The translations under genes were made by a program, and so were the position numbers. The notes below the pieces were generated by a model that saw only the letters and a program-made list of their open reading frames with translations, did not search any database and was not told where the DNA came from. Source: Cellulosimicrobium arenosum (GTDB lineage: Bacteria; Actinomycetota; Actinomycetes; Actinomycetales; Cellulomonadaceae). From it: a stretch of DNA of 64,000 nucleotides. The stretch covers positions 62,001 to 126,000 of the forward strand of contig NZ_JACYHB010000001.1 of NCBI RefSeq assembly GCF_014837295.1. The letters run 5' to 3'. Shown here piece by piece: positions 1-8,607 of the stretch (position 1 is the first letter of the stretch; each line of letters starts with the position of its first letter).

Positions 1-2
1 AG

Positions 3-323
3 GGAGCGGTGCGTCGCTTCGCTACCGCGGCCGAGCGCGAGCCCACGGGCAAGGCGCTCGCGCAGTCCATCCAGGTGCTGCGCGAGGCAGGGCAGCCGGG
101 CGAGGCGCTCGGGCTCGGCGTCGGGCACTGGCGTGCGCGCGAGCACGTGCCCGAGGCGGGCCGGCAGGTCGTGCTCGCGGCGGTCGAGGCCGATCGCCTG
201 CTGGAGGCGCGGATGCACCTGGACGCGCTCGCGGACTATCCCGACAGCAGGGCCGTCTCCGCCATGCGGTCCGAGCTCGAGGACGCGGTGGCTGCGGCGG
301 AGGCTCGGCGCGCCGACGCCTGA
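3..323 (+). CDS. C-terminal part of an unrecognised helical protein (cut by the window edge)
   Basis: The frame is open from the left edge to a TGA at 321-323, so only the 3' part of the gene is visible. A GTG at 9 has a purine-rich AGGGAG just before it, but the spacing is only 2 nt, so I read it as internal. The visible 105 or so residues are Ala/Arg/Glu-rich and look all-helical, with a TPR-like stretch (RLLEARMHLDALADYP) near residue 70. No catalytic motif is seen and the function is unknown. It converges on aceE, and the two share a long perfect hairpin. Confidence 0.5.
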   Translation, partial: GAVRRFATAAEREPTGKALAQSIQVLREAGQPGEALGLGVGHWRAREHVPEAGRQVVLAAVEADRLLEARMHLDALADYPDSRAVSAMRSELEDAVAAAEARRADA

Positions 324-347
324 CGAGCACGGCCTCGGAGCCGCGCA

Positions 348-389
348 CGACGACGGCCGCCCACCCTCGCGGGTGAGCGGCCGTCGTCG
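348..389. terminator. Bidirectional intrinsic terminator between the left-edge gene and aceE
   Basis: A perfect 13-bp inverted repeat (348-360 with 377-389, arm CGACGACGGCCGC) encloses a second 5-bp stem (362-366 with 371-375) and a TCGC tetraloop, forming one long hairpin between two convergent stop codons. There is no U-tract, as is usual for G+C-rich actinobacterial terminators. Confidence 0.8.
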
Positions 390-414
390 TCGCGCGGTCA
401 GGCTGCGACCGTGA

Positions 415-3162
415 TCAGGACTCGCCGCCCGCGTTGCCGGACGTGCCGGCCGTCACGTCCATCAGGCGGTACTTCTCGATCGCCTTGGCCGACGCGTCGG
501 CCGGGACCTTGCCCTGCTTGGCCAGAGCCTGCAGGGTCCGCACGACGACGGAGGGCCCGTCGATCTTGAAGTGACGGCGGGCTGCTGCCCGGGTGTCGGA
601 GAACCCGAAACCATCGGCACCGAGCACCGTGTAGTCACCGGGGACCCACTGGCGGATCTGGTCCGGCACGAGGTGGTCGTAGTCGCTCGTCGCGACGAAC
701 GGACCCTCGGCACCGGAGAGCTTCTGGGTCACGTACGGCACCCGGGGCTCAGCGCCCGGGTCCAGGAACGCGTCCCGCTCGGCCGCGAGGCCGTCGCGGC
801 GGAGCTCGTTCCAGCTCGTCACGCTCCACACGTCGGACGCGACGCCCCAGTCCTCGGCGAGGAGCTGCTGCGCCTCGAGCGCCCACGGCACGCCCACGCC
901 GGAGGCGAGGAGCTGTGCCCGGGGGCCGTCGCCCTCGCCGACGGAGACGCGGTGGATGCCGCGCAGGATCCCCTCCACGTCGACGTCTTCCGGCTCGGCC
1001 GGGTGGACCATCGGCTCGTTGTAGACGGTGATGTAGTACATGACGTTCTGGTCCCGGCCGTCGGACCCGTCGCCGTACATGCGCTCGATGCCGTCGCGCA
1101 CGATGTGGCGGATCTCGTACCCGTAGACCGGGTCGTACTGGACCATCGCGGTGTTCGTGGCGGCGAGGATCGGGGAGTGCCCGTCGGCGTGCTGCAGGCC
1201 TTCGCCCGTGAGCGTGGTGCGGCCCGCGGTGGCACCGATGATGAACCCGCGCGTGAGCTGGTCGCCGGCCGCCCAGAACTGGTCGCCCGTGCGCTGGAAC
1301 CCGAACATCGAGTAGAAGATGTAGACGGGCACCATGATCTCGCCCTGCGTGGCGTAGGACGTGCCGACCGCCTGGAACGCCGACGCCGAACCGGCCTCGT
1401 TGATGCCGGTGTGCATGATCTGCCCGGCCTCGGACTCCTTGTAGCTCAGCATGAGCTCGCGGTCCACGGCGAGGTAGTGCTGGCCCTGGGTGTTGAAGAT
1501 CTTCGCCGAGGGGAAGATCGAGTCGAGGCCGAACGTGCGGGCCTCGTCCGGGATGATCGGCACGATGCGCTTGCCGAACTCCTTGTCCTTGATCAGGTCC
1601 TTGAGCAGCCGCACGAACGCCATCGTCGAGGCGATCTCCTGCTGGCCGGAGCCCTTCTTGAGGATCTCGTACGTCTTGTCGCCCGGCAGCTGGACCGGCT
1701 TCGGGTTCGAGCGGCGCTCCGGGACGAACCCGCCCAGACCCTTGCGCCGGTCCAGCAGGTACTGGATCTCCGGCGCGTCGGCACCCGGGTGGTAGTACGG
1801 CGGCTCGTAGGGGCTGGCCTCGAGCTCCTCGTCGGTGATGGGGATCCGCAGCGAGTCGCGCAGCGTCTTGAGGTCGGCGAGGTTGACCTTCTTCATCTGG
1901 TGCGTCGAGTTGCGGCCGGCGAAGGTCGACCCGAGCCCGTAGCCCTTGACCGTGTGCGCGAGGATCACGGTCGGCTGACCGGTGTGCGCACGCGCCGCGG
2001 CGTAGGCCGCGTAGAGCTTGCGGTAGTCGTGGCCGCCGCGCTTGAGGTTCCAGATGTCGTCGTCGGTCATGTTCTGCACGAGCGCCTTGGTACGCGGGTC
2101 GCGTCCGAAGAAGTGCTCGCGGATGAACGCGCCGTCCTCGGCCCGGTACGTCTGGTAGTCGCCGTCCGGCGTGGCGTTCATGAGGTTGACCAGGGCGCGG
2201 TCCTTGTCCGCGTTGAGCAGGACGTCCCACTCGCGGCCCCAGATGACCTTGATGACGTTCCAGCCCGCTCCGCGGAACTGCGCCTCGAGCTCCTGGATGA
2301 TCTTGCCGTTGCCGCGCACCGGACCGTCGAGACGCTGCAGGTTGCAGTTCACGACGAACGTCAGGTTGTCGAGCCCCTGCTGTGCCGCGAGCTGCAGCAT
2401 GCCGCGCGACTCGGGCTCGTCCATCTCGCCGTCGCCGAGGAACGCCCACACGTCCTGCTGGCTCGTGTCCTTGATCCCGCGGTTGTGCAGGTACCGGTCC
2501 GTCCATGCCTGGTAGATCGCGCTCGACGGGCCGAGGCCCATGGAGACGGTCGGGTACTCCCAGAAGTCCGGCATGAGCCGCGGGTGCGGGTAGGACGGCA
2601 GGCCGCCGCCCGCGTGCGACTTCTCCTGACGGAACCCGTCGAGCTGGTCGGCCGAGAGCCGACCCTCGAGGAACGCACGGGCGTACACACCGGGAGAGGC
2701 GTGGCCCTGGAAGTAGATCTGGTCGCCGCCACCGGGGTGGTCCTTGCCGCGGAAGAAGTGGTTGAGCCCCACCTCGTACAGCGTCGCGACCGACGCGTAG
2801 GACGAGATGTGCCCTCCGACCCCGATGCCGGGGCGCTGTGCGCGCGTCACCATGACGGCGGCGTTCCAGCGGATCCAGGACCGGTAGCGGCGCTCCAGCG
2901 CCTCGTCGCCGGGGAAGTAGGGCTCGTCGTGGACACCGATCGTGTTCACGTACGGGCTCGTCAAGGACGCGGGGACGGCGACGTTGCGCTCGCGTGCCCT
3001 CTTGAGCAGGTTCAGCAGGACGTATCGGGCGCGCGGGCCCCCACGGTCGTCGATCAGGCCGTCGAGGGACTCGACCCACTCACCGGTCTCGGCGGGGTCG
3101 ATGTCCGGTACCTGGCTGAGCAAGCCGTTGATCAGCGGTCCGGTCTCGTCGTACGAAGCCAC
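415..3162 (-). CDS. aceE: Pyruvate dehydrogenase E1 component (homodimeric type)
   Basis: Thiamine-diphosphate-dependent E1 that decarboxylates pyruvate and acetylates the lipoyl group of E2, giving acetyl-CoA. About 915 aa, matching the single-chain E1 family (about 890-920 aa). The TPP/Mg motif [10 protein letters not shown] lies near residues 243-252, and the N-terminal signature [15 protein letters not shown] is typical of actinobacterial AceE. I chose the GTG at 3162 because TGAGG sits 6 nt upstream and the protein then starts VASYDETG like its relatives; an in-frame ATG at 3174 would add four residues but lacks a ribosome-binding site. E2 (sucB), E3 (lpdA) and the lipoylation genes lie 31-44 kb away in this window. 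Monocistronic, ending in the 348-389 hairpin. Confidence 0.96.
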   Translation of the reverse strand: MASYDETGPLINGLLSQVPDIDPAETGEWVESLDGLIDDRGGPRARYVLLNLLKRARERNVAVPASLTSPYVNTIGVHDEPYFPGDEALERRYRSWIRWNAAVMVTRAQRPGIGVGGHISSYASVATLYEVGLNHFFRGKDHPGGGDQIYFQGHASPGVYARAFLEGRLSADQLDGFRQEKSHAGGGLPSYPHPRLMPDFWEYPTVSMGLGPSSAIYQAWTDRYLHNRGIKDTSQQDVWAFLGDGEMDEPESRGMLQLAAQQGLDNLTFVVNCNLQRLDGPVRGNGKIIQELEAQFRGAGWNVIKVIWGREWDVLLNADKDRALVNLMNATPDGDYQTYRAEDGAFIREHFFGRDPRTKALVQNMTDDDIWNLKRGGHDYRKLYAAYAAARAHTGQPTVILAHTVKGYGLGSTFAGRNSTHQMKKVNLADLKTLRDSLRIPITDEELEASPYEPPYYHPGADAPEIQYLLDRRKGLGGFVPERRSNPKPVQLPGDKTYEILKKGSGQQEIASTMAFVRLLKDLIKDKEFGKRIVPIIPDEARTFGLDSIFPSAKIFNTQGQHYLAVDRELMLSYKESEAGQIMHTGINEAGSASAFQAVGTSYATQGEIMVPVYIFYSMFGFQRTGDQFWAAGDQLTRGFIIGATAGRTTLTGEGLQHADGHSPILAATNTAMVQYDPVYGYEIRHIVRDGIERMYGDGSDGRDQNVMYYITVYNEPMVHPAEPEDVDVEGILRGIHRVSVGEGDGPRAQLLASGVGVPWALEAQQLLAEDWGVASDVWSVTSWNELRRDGLAAERDAFLDPGAEPRVPYVTQKLSGAEGPFVATSDYDHLVPDQIRQWVPGDYTVLGADGFGFSDTRAAARRHFKIDGPSVVVRTLQALAKQGKVPADASAKAIEKYRLMDVTAGTSGNAGGES

Positions 3163-3519
3163 CAGCAACCTCATATCTCGTCGGATGCCGGGCGCCGGTC
3201 GTGGGGTGCACGACCATCGCCCGTCTCGGAGCCACTCCGGCACGCGGTCGTGGCCGCTGTTGGCGTCCGCGCCTCTTCGCGAGACCAGGTGGTTCTCCCC
3301 ATTGTGTTCTCATCCGGGCCCGAAGTCACACCAAAGCCAGGTCAAGGTGACGTGATTTCCGCGACAGGGGGCGTCGGGACACGTCCACGCCCCACCTGCT
3401 GTCGGGCATCGCCGCGTGCGGTGGGCTACCTTTGCGGGACACGGCAGGTGACGACGCCCTCGGGTGGCCGCGCCGACGACGTGCTGACGACGCTCACGAG
3501 GGAAAGGAACGGCACGACT
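3163..3519. other. Divergent intergenic region between aceE and the DUF3052 gene
   Basis: 357 nt without a credible gene. It must hold both promoters. A TACCTT hexamer at 3427-3432 fits a -10 element for the DUF3052 gene, which would give a leader of about 80 nt; I see no convincing -35. A TTGACC-like element lies on the minus strand near 3340 upstream of aceE. A 7-bp hairpin (GGGGCGT/ACGCCCC, about 3368-3393) is present. No operator can be assigned. Confidence 0.4.
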
Positions 3520-3933
3520 GTGACGGACACGGCAGGATCCCGCGAGGTCGACCGCCTGGGGTTCGCGCCCGGGAACGTGGTCCAGGAGTTCGGCTGGTCC
3601 GACGACGTCGACGACGACCTGCGGGTCGCGATCGAGGAGCGGGTCGGCGGCGAGCTGGTCGACGAGGACTACGACGACGTCACGGACGGCGTGATCGTCT
3701 GGTGGCGCGAGGACGACGGCGACCTGACCGACATGCTGGTCGACGTCCAGACCGTGCTCGACGACGGCGGCACGATCTGGGTGCTGACGCGCAAGCCGAG
3801 CCGTGAGGGGCACGTGGGCCACGACGTCATCCAGGAGGCCGCGACGACCGCCGGGCTCCACGCGACGAGCACGTTCGCCATCGCCGAGGACTGGTCGGCG
3901 ACCCGGCTCGGGACGCGTGGCCGCGGTCGCTGA
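3520..3933 (+). CDS. DUF3052 family protein
   Basis: A 137-aa acidic cytoplasmic protein of the actinobacterial DUF3052 family (Rv2239c-like), whose biochemical role is unknown to me. Recognisable stretches are LGFAPGNVVQEFGW near the N-terminus, the Asp-rich centre, the WVLTRKP strand, and the C-terminal EAATTAGLHATSTFAIAEDW segment with the small Rossmann-like look common in this family. The GTG start at 3520 is preceded by GGAAAGGA at 3501-3508. The 3' end overlaps the peroxiredoxin start by 17 nt, so the two are translationally coupled. The same order, aceE / DUF3052 / AhpE, is known in mycobacteria. Confidence 0.85.
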   Translation: MTDTAGSREVDRLGFAPGNVVQEFGWSDDVDDDLRVAIEERVGGELVDEDYDDVTDGVIVWWREDDGDLTDMLVDVQTVLDDGGTIWVLTRKPSREGHVGHDVIQEAATTAGLHATSTFAIAEDWSATRLGTRGRGR

Positions 3934-4393
3934 GGACCGGCACCCCCGGCCGGGCGACCTCGCCCCGGACTTCACGCTCCCGGACACCCATGGCACGCCG
4001 GTGCACCTGGGCGGTCATCGCGGACGCCCGGTGCTGCTGGTGTTCTACCCGTTCGCGTTCTCCGGCACGTGCACCCACGAGCTGGCCGGCCTGCGCGACA
4101 ACCTGGAGGCGTTCGACACCGCCGGAGCGACGTTGCTCGGCATCTCCTGCGACTCCGTGTTCGCCCAGAAGGCGTGGGACGAGCAGCAGGGGTTCGGGTT
4201 CGACCTCCTCTCCGACTTCTGGCCGCACGGGGAGGTCGCCCGCTCGTACGGGGTCCTCGACGAGCGACGTGGGCTCGCCGTCCGTGGTTCGTTCCTCGTC
4301 GACGCCGACGGGGTCGTCCGGTGGTCGGTGGTCAACCCACCGGGTCGCGCTCGTGACCTGGACTCCTACCGGCGTGCGCTGGCGCAGCTCTGA
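3917..4393 (+). CDS. Peroxiredoxin, AhpE/BCP-like
   Basis: Thiol peroxidase that reduces hydrogen peroxide, organic peroxides or peroxynitrite in the cytoplasm. 158 aa, thioredoxin fold. The peroxidatic Cys52 lies in the family motif P-x3-S-x2-C (PFAFSGTC). A second Cys78 (GISCDS) is where AhpE proteins usually have a non-cysteine residue, so an intramolecular or mycothiol/mycoredoxin-dependent cycle is possible; this is inference. The GTG start at 3917 lies inside the DUF3052 gene, pointing to a two-gene operon. The stop is followed by the tRNA-Val promoter. Confidence 0.88.
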   Translation: MAAVAEDRHPRPGDLAPDFTLPDTHGTPVHLGGHRGRPVLLVFYPFAFSGTCTHELAGLRDNLEAFDTAGATLLGISCDSVFAQKAWDEQQGFGFDLLSDFWPHGEVARSYGVLDERRGLAVRGSFLVDADGVVRWSVVNPPGRARDLDSYRRALAQL

Positions 4394-4427
4394 CCTCATG
4401 CCGGTCCGGGCCGCGCGACGGAACCGG

Positions 4428-4433
4428 TAGGCT
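4428..4433 (+). promoter_or_regulatory. -10 element of tRNA-Val
   Basis: TAGGCT, matching the actinobacterial TANNNT -10, lies 17 nt before the mature 5' end of the tRNA, leaving a short leader for RNase P to remove. Confidence 0.5.
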
Positions 4434-4450
4434 GTGCACCGCTGTTTCGG

Positions 4451-4527
4451 GGGCCTGTAGCTCAGCTGGTCAGAGCGCCACGCTTACACCGTGGATGTCG
4501 GGGGTTCGAGTCCCTCCGGGCCCACCA
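4451..4527 (+). tRNA. tRNA-Val (anticodon UAC)
   Basis: Complete cloverleaf: acceptor GGGCCTG pairs with CGGGCCC; D-arm GCTC/GAGC; anticodon stem CCACG/CGTGG with loop CTTACAC (anticodon TAC, reads GUA); T-arm GGGGG-TTCGAGT-CCCTC. The 3' CCA (4525-4527) is encoded in the DNA. The discriminator base is A. Confidence 0.97.
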
Positions 4528-4644
4528 CCAGGGGTTCTGCGCACTCTGATGTGCAATGTCGTCGACCGGCCCCGTGACCGGGCGGATCTGCTCGCACCGG
4601 GAACGCCTCCTCGAGACGCAGCCGGGCCGGGTGAGGCGGTCGCC

Positions 4645-5865
4645 TCAGACATCCGGCGCGCCCGGGTCGACGGTCGATGAAGGAGGCTGCTGTTCCGGGA
4701 CGCGGTAGGCGTACTGGTATCCGTACTGCTCGGCGGTGGCCTTGCCGCCCATCCGCAGGAACATCCCCAGGGTGAGGTCGCGGAACAGGCTGCCAGCCGC
4801 TGAGGAGACCTTGCGTGCTCCGATCTGACGTCCGAAGCGGACGATCTTCTCCGCTCGGGCCTTCCGGTCGGCGGTGAACCCCTCGAACACTGCTCGCGGT
4901 TCGGACTCCTGCTGCATCCAGTGCGCGAGCACCGCTGCGTCCTCGATGGCGAGGCTCGCGCCCTGCCCGGTGGACGGGCTGACGGCGTGCGCGGCATCGC
5001 CGATGAGGCAGGTGCGCGCGGTGTGCCAGGTCTCGAGCGACGGCATGTCGTACAGCGGCCATGCGCCCAGCGAGTGCTCGGCGGCGTCGAGGATCGCGCG
5101 GATCGGGGCGGGGTCGTTCTCGTGGAGGCGGCGGATGCCGGCCATCCAGGCGTCCTGGTCGAGGTCGGCGAGCTCGTGCCGGTCGGGTTCGTCGCGGCGG
5201 GGCAGGTTGGTGAACCAGTAGGCGACCCTGTCCTTGACGGTGTAGCCGAAGAACGCGCGATGCCCGAAGTACATCTGCTGTCCGGTCGTGTCGGGCAGGT
5301 CGGCCTCTGTCCAGCTGCCGCAGTCCACGATTCCGCCGTAGGAAGGTTCGGGTGCATCGGGCCAGGTCAGGCGCCGAACGGTCGACCAGATGCCGTCCGC
5401 CCCGATCACCACGTCCGCGGTCAGGGCACGTCCGTCCGCAAAGGTCGCCTCGATACCGTCGGGCTGGGTCCGCAGCTCCACCACTCGGGCGTCGAACAAG
5501 AACTCCGCTCCCTCGGCCTGTGCGCGCTCGGCGAGCTCGCCGTGCAACCGTGCTCGCCGTAGCACCATGCCGTGCGCGCCGTAGCGTTCGAGGTCGTCAC
5601 TGCCGTCGAGCTCGGCGATCCGGCGGCCTCGGGCGTTGTAGAAGTCCATCCCGGCCGCCTCGAACCCGCCGGTCGCGGAAGGGACGTCTCCGAGGCCGAT
5701 CGCGCGGAGAGCGTTGATGCCGTTCGGGGCGAGGTAGAGGAACGCGCCGCCGGTGTCGCGGTGGCTCCCGCGCGCCTCTGCGACCGTTGCGTCGTGTCCG
5801 TAGCGTCGCAGCGCGTGAGCGAGCGTGGAGCCCGCGATGCCGCCGCCGATGATCAGAGTCTTCAT
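4645..5865 (-). CDS. FAD-dependent monooxygenase (PHBH/PheA-TfdB type)
   Basis: Flavoprotein hydroxylase of the p-hydroxybenzoate hydroxylase fold, 406 aa. All three family fingerprints are present: dinucleotide motif GGGIAGS (7-13), the DG motif GADGIWSTVR (155-164) and the FAD ribityl motif GDAAHAVSPSTGQG (289-302). The substrate cannot be read from sequence; related proteins act on aromatics, tetracycline-like or rifamycin-like compounds. ATG at 5865 is preceded by GGAGAGGG. It is transcribed divergently from a MarR regulator, and the shared region has repeated CGTTCG half-sites, so it is probably a MarR-controlled detoxification or catabolic gene. Confidence 0.88.
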   Translation of the reverse strand: MKTLIIGGGIAGSTLAHALRRYGHDATVAEARGSHRDTGGAFLYLAPNGINALRAIGLGDVPSATGGFEAAGMDFYNARGRRIAELDGSDDLERYGAHGMVLRRARLHGELAERAQAEGAEFLFDARVVELRTQPDGIEATFADGRALTADVVIGADGIWSTVRRLTWPDAPEPSYGGIVDCGSWTEADLPDTTGQQMYFGHRAFFGYTVKDRVAYWFTNLPRRDEPDRHELADLDQDAWMAGIRRLHENDPAPIRAILDAAEHSLGAWPLYDMPSLETWHTARTCLIGDAAHAVSPSTGQGASLAIEDAAVLAHWMQQESEPRAVFEGFTADRKARAEKIVRFGRQIGARKVSSAAGSLFRDLTLGMFLRMGGKATAEQYGYQYAYRVPEQQPPSSTVDPGAPDV

Positions 5866-5994
5866 CGTTCCCTCTCCGGGTAGCTCGTTCGGTGGACGTC
5901 AGTCGTTCGTCTCGCCGCAGGTGCCGGAGCCGACCCGTGCTCTGCGACGACCGACCGCGCCTCCGGCTGCGCACGCGGCGCCCCATCCGAAAGA

Positions 5995-6010
5995 TCGTTC
6001 GGCCGAACGA
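5995..6010. promoter_or_regulatory. Perfect 16-bp palindrome, likely MarR operator
   Basis: TCGTTCGGCCGAACGA equals its own reverse complement and sits 17 nt before the MarR start codon. Two more half-sites (TCGTTCGG at 5885-5892 and TCGTTCG at 5903-5909) lie close to the monooxygenase start. This arrangement suggests co-operative repression of both divergent genes. Confidence 0.7.
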
Positions 6011-6026
6011 ACAAGACGACGGTAGC

Positions 6027-6533
6027 ATGTCATCCGTGAACCGAAGCAGTTCTGAGAAGCCAGCCAGCCGTGACGAGCTGCTGGCCGCACTGGCGGACTC
6101 GGGGCGCGAGCTGAGCACCGCGGTGATCCTGTTCCACACCAACCTGGCCCGCAGGGTCGGCCTCGGCCCGTCCGAGGAGAAGGTGCTCGAGCTCGTCCAC
6201 CGCCACCGGCACGCCACGGTCAGCGAGCTGGCCGAGCACGCCGCGATGCGCAAGAACTCCCTCAGCGACACGCTCGACCGGCTGGAGGACAAGGGCTTCG
6301 TGGAACGCCGGCCCCACCCGGGCGACGGCCGCAAGGTCTCGGTGATCGGCACCGCCTCCGGCCTTGAACGCATCGGCACGCTGTTCGACGGCCTCATGTC
6401 GGGGCTCAGCGAGCTCAACGCCGACTACACGACGGAAGAGCTGGCCGTCATCGCCGAGTACCAGCATCGCGCCGCCGAGATCCAGACCGCCGCATCGCAC
6501 TCGCTCGCCGGCGACGCCACGCCGTCCCGGTGA
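6027..6533 (+). CDS. MarR family transcriptional regulator
   Basis: 168-aa winged-helix regulator. The recognition region HATVSELAEHAAMRKNSLSD followed by the wing ERRPHPGDGRKVSVIG (about residues 72-115) is typical of MarR, with flanking dimerisation helices. Ligand unknown. ATG at 6027 lacks a strong ribosome-binding site; a GTG nine bases later (6036) is an alternative. It faces the FAD-monooxygenase across a 161-nt region holding the palindrome at 5995-6010, so autoregulation and repression of the monooxygenase are expected. Confidence 0.88.
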   Translation: MSSVNRSSSEKPASRDELLAALADSGRELSTAVILFHTNLARRVGLGPSEEKVLELVHRHRHATVSELAEHAAMRKNSLSDTLDRLEDKGFVERRPHPGDGRKVSVIGTASGLERIGTLFDGLMSGLSELNADYTTEELAVIAEYQHRAAEIQTAASHSLAGDATPSR

Positions 6534-6655
6534 CGAGCTGACCGTGAGTCGTGCTCACCCATGGCGGCATGCAGATCATCGTGGGTGGCGGCGGTGTGGG
6601 CGTGGCGAGCTGCCCGCCCAGCAGGATCGCTGCCGTGCTGTGCGAGAGTTGACGC

Positions 6656-7213
6656 ATGGGATCCCCGCAGTCGCTCGGCGACGCCGATCGTCGGCTCGTC
6701 GCGTCGTGGGCCGCGGACTGCGCGGAGCGGGTCCTGCCGCTGTTCGAGGCCGAGGCGCCTGACGACGATCGCGCGCGCGACGGCATCGACCGCGCCCGCG
6801 CGTTCGCGCTCGGTGAGCTCGAGACGGCCGGGGAGATCCGCCGCCGCTTCGTCGCGGGCCGCGCCGCCGGGTCCGTCCGGGGCCCCGCCGCTGTGGCCGC
6901 CGCTCGGGCCGCAGGGCAGGCCTCAGGCGTCGCACACATGGGCGCCCACGCGCTGGGGGCGGCCGCGTACGCGGCGAAGGCCGCAGCCCTGGCCGCGCCC
7001 GACCGCGAGGACGCACGCGACGACGAGGTCCGCTGGCAGCTCGGACACATGGCGCCGGCCGTCCGGACGGCGCTGTCTCGCCTGCCGCTGCTGGGGGAGG
7101 ACCCGTCGGGACCGCTGGGCGCAGGACTCCTCGCCTCCGGGGTGCTCGCGACGACGATCCGCGAGATCCAGGCGGAGCTGACCCACCGGGACTCACCATC
7201 GCCCGCACCCTGA
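6656..7213 (+). CDS. Putative immunity protein, Imm-5-like
   Basis: 185-aa Ala-rich, apparently all-helical soluble protein. The opening DRRLVASWAADCAERVLPLF, the following helix with RARAFALGE, and a repeated Ala-rich AAR-A--A-G pattern in the middle match what I know of the Imm-5-like family, annotated as putative immunity proteins of polymorphic toxin systems. No toxin gene is adjacent, so the immunity role is unproven. There is no signal peptide or membrane segment. ATG at 6656 has only a weak ribosome-binding site. Confidence 0.55.
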   Translation: MGSPQSLGDADRRLVASWAADCAERVLPLFEAEAPDDDRARDGIDRARAFALGELETAGEIRRRFVAGRAAGSVRGPAAVAAARAAGQASGVAHMGAHALGAAAYAAKAAALAAPDREDARDDEVRWQLGHMAPAVRTALSRLPLLGEDPSGPLGAGLLASGVLATTIREIQAELTHRDSPSPAP

Positions 7214-7289
7214 CACTCCTGCGCGGTCCGAGTCCTGCGGTCCGTTCCCGCCGCGTCCATCACGTCCGTCACCTCGGGGGTCGAGTCAC

Positions 7290-8570
7290 GTGCTCGTCGT
7301 CGTGATGACGCTCGCGCTCGCGCTCGCGGTCGTCGCTCGCCGCGTCCCCGCCGTGCGGACGGCGACGAGCACCGCGACGTCGACCATCCTCGCCCTGCTC
7401 GCGGCGACCGCGGCGCTCGTGACGGTCACCTGGGTCGTGCCCGGCCTCGAGGGCGCGGGCCGGACCGCGTGGGCGGCCCTCGCCACGGTCCTGCTCGGCG
7501 GCGGAGCCCTGGCGGCGGGGGCGTGGACGACCGAGCACGTCGCGCGGCCGCTCCACGCGTGGCGGGTCGAGCGTGCCGCGAACGGACCGGACCTGCGCGA
7601 CCGGCTCGTCCGCCGCGCCGCCCGCACCCCCGTCCGTGTCCGTGGTGTCCCCGTGCTCGAGGTGGCGGTGCGCGCGGGCTACCGCTCGTCGGACGTCCGC
7701 GTGCCGGGCCTCGCCGCCGAGATGTCGTACTACGGGCTCATCTCTCTCGTCCCCCTGACCACGGCGCTCGGCGCGAGCCTCGGCTACCTGCGCCCGCTGC
7801 TCGGCGACGCGCGCGTCGACGAGATCCGCACCACGATCGTCGACGGCCTCACCACGGTGTTCTCCGGCCAGGTCGCGAGCGACGTGCTTGCCCCGCTCGT
7901 CGACGGACTGCTCGCCGAGCGTCGTACCGGCTTCGCGCTCGGTGCCTTCGTCGTGGCGCTGTGGCTCGCGAGCCGCGTCTTCCGTGCCGCGGTGCGGGCA
8001 CTGGACGACGCCTATCGCGTGGAGCAGCGCCGCGGCGTCGTCGCGCAGTACGTCCTCGGCATGTCCTTCGCGCTGGGCGCCGTGGCGACGTTCGTGGCGG
8101 TCGTCGCGATGATCGTCGTCGGGCCGCTGCTGGGCGACGGCGCCGCGCTGGCCGACAGGCTCGGGCTCGGGGACGCCTTCCGCGTCGCGTGGGACGTGCT
8201 GCGATGGCCCGTGGCGGTCTCCATGTCCGTGGCCTTCCTGACCCTGCTCTACCGCTATGCCCCGAACGTCGACAACACCTGGCGGCGCTGCCTGCCGGGG
8301 GCGGGGGTGGGGACGCTCGGGGTCGTGCTCGTGGCGTGGGGGTTCGGGATCTACGTACGTCTCGCGGTCCCGAGCACGCCCGGGGTCGACGAGGGGGCGA
8401 CCGCCGTCGTCCAGGTGGCCGGGCAGATGCTGGGACTGGTCCTCGCGGGGGTCCTGTGGTTGTGGCTCACGAGCATCGCGGTCCTCGCCGGGGGTGTCCT
8501 CAACGCCGAGCTGGACGTCGAGCGCAGCGAGTCCGCGGCAGCCGTCGGCGAGCCGGCCCTCGACGACTGA
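7290..8570 (+). CDS. YihY/virulence factor BrkB family membrane protein
   Basis: 426-aa polytopic membrane protein. The N-terminal 90 residues carry two or three hydrophobic segments and a basic linker; the BrkB core starts near residue 145 (AAEMSYYGLISLVPL) and continues through the typical segments to the last helix ending in AGGVLNAELD. The core is usually about 280-300 aa, so the N-terminal membrane extension is an addition. The family was first proposed to be RNase BN, which proved wrong; a transport role is suspected. GTG at 7290 is used; a nearby ATG at 7305 is in frame. Confidence 0.82.
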   Translation: MLVVVMTLALALAVVARRVPAVRTATSTATSTILALLAATAALVTVTWVVPGLEGAGRTAWAALATVLLGGGALAAGAWTTEHVARPLHAWRVERAANGPDLRDRLVRRAARTPVRVRGVPVLEVAVRAGYRSSDVRVPGLAAEMSYYGLISLVPLTTALGASLGYLRPLLGDARVDEIRTTIVDGLTTVFSGQVASDVLAPLVDGLLAERRTGFALGAFVVALWLASRVFRAAVRALDDAYRVEQRRGVVAQYVLGMSFALGAVATFVAVVAMIVVGPLLGDGAALADRLGLGDAFRVAWDVLRWPVAVSMSVAFLTLLYRYAPNVDNTWRRCLPGAGVGTLGVVLVAWGFGIYVRLAVPSTPGVDEGATAVVQVAGQMLGLVLAGVLWLWLTSIAVLAGGVLNAELDVERSESAAAVGEPALDD

Positions 8571-8607
8571 CGACCGGCGCGTGGGTGCGGTGGGGCAGAC
8601 TGCGACC

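Noticed and set aside
3163-3243. Upstream extension of aceE to a start at 3243
   Set aside because: The extra residues are Arg/Pro-rich and not shared with AceE proteins; GTG 3162 has a proper ribosome-binding site.
571-3519. Very long plus-strand open frame opposite aceE, running into the DUF3052 gene
   Set aside because: It is the antisense of aceE codons. In G+C-rich DNA the complementary frames stay open; the translated product is a low-complexity Arg/Val/Leu/Asp mixture with no domain. Only its last part, from GTG 3520, is a real gene.
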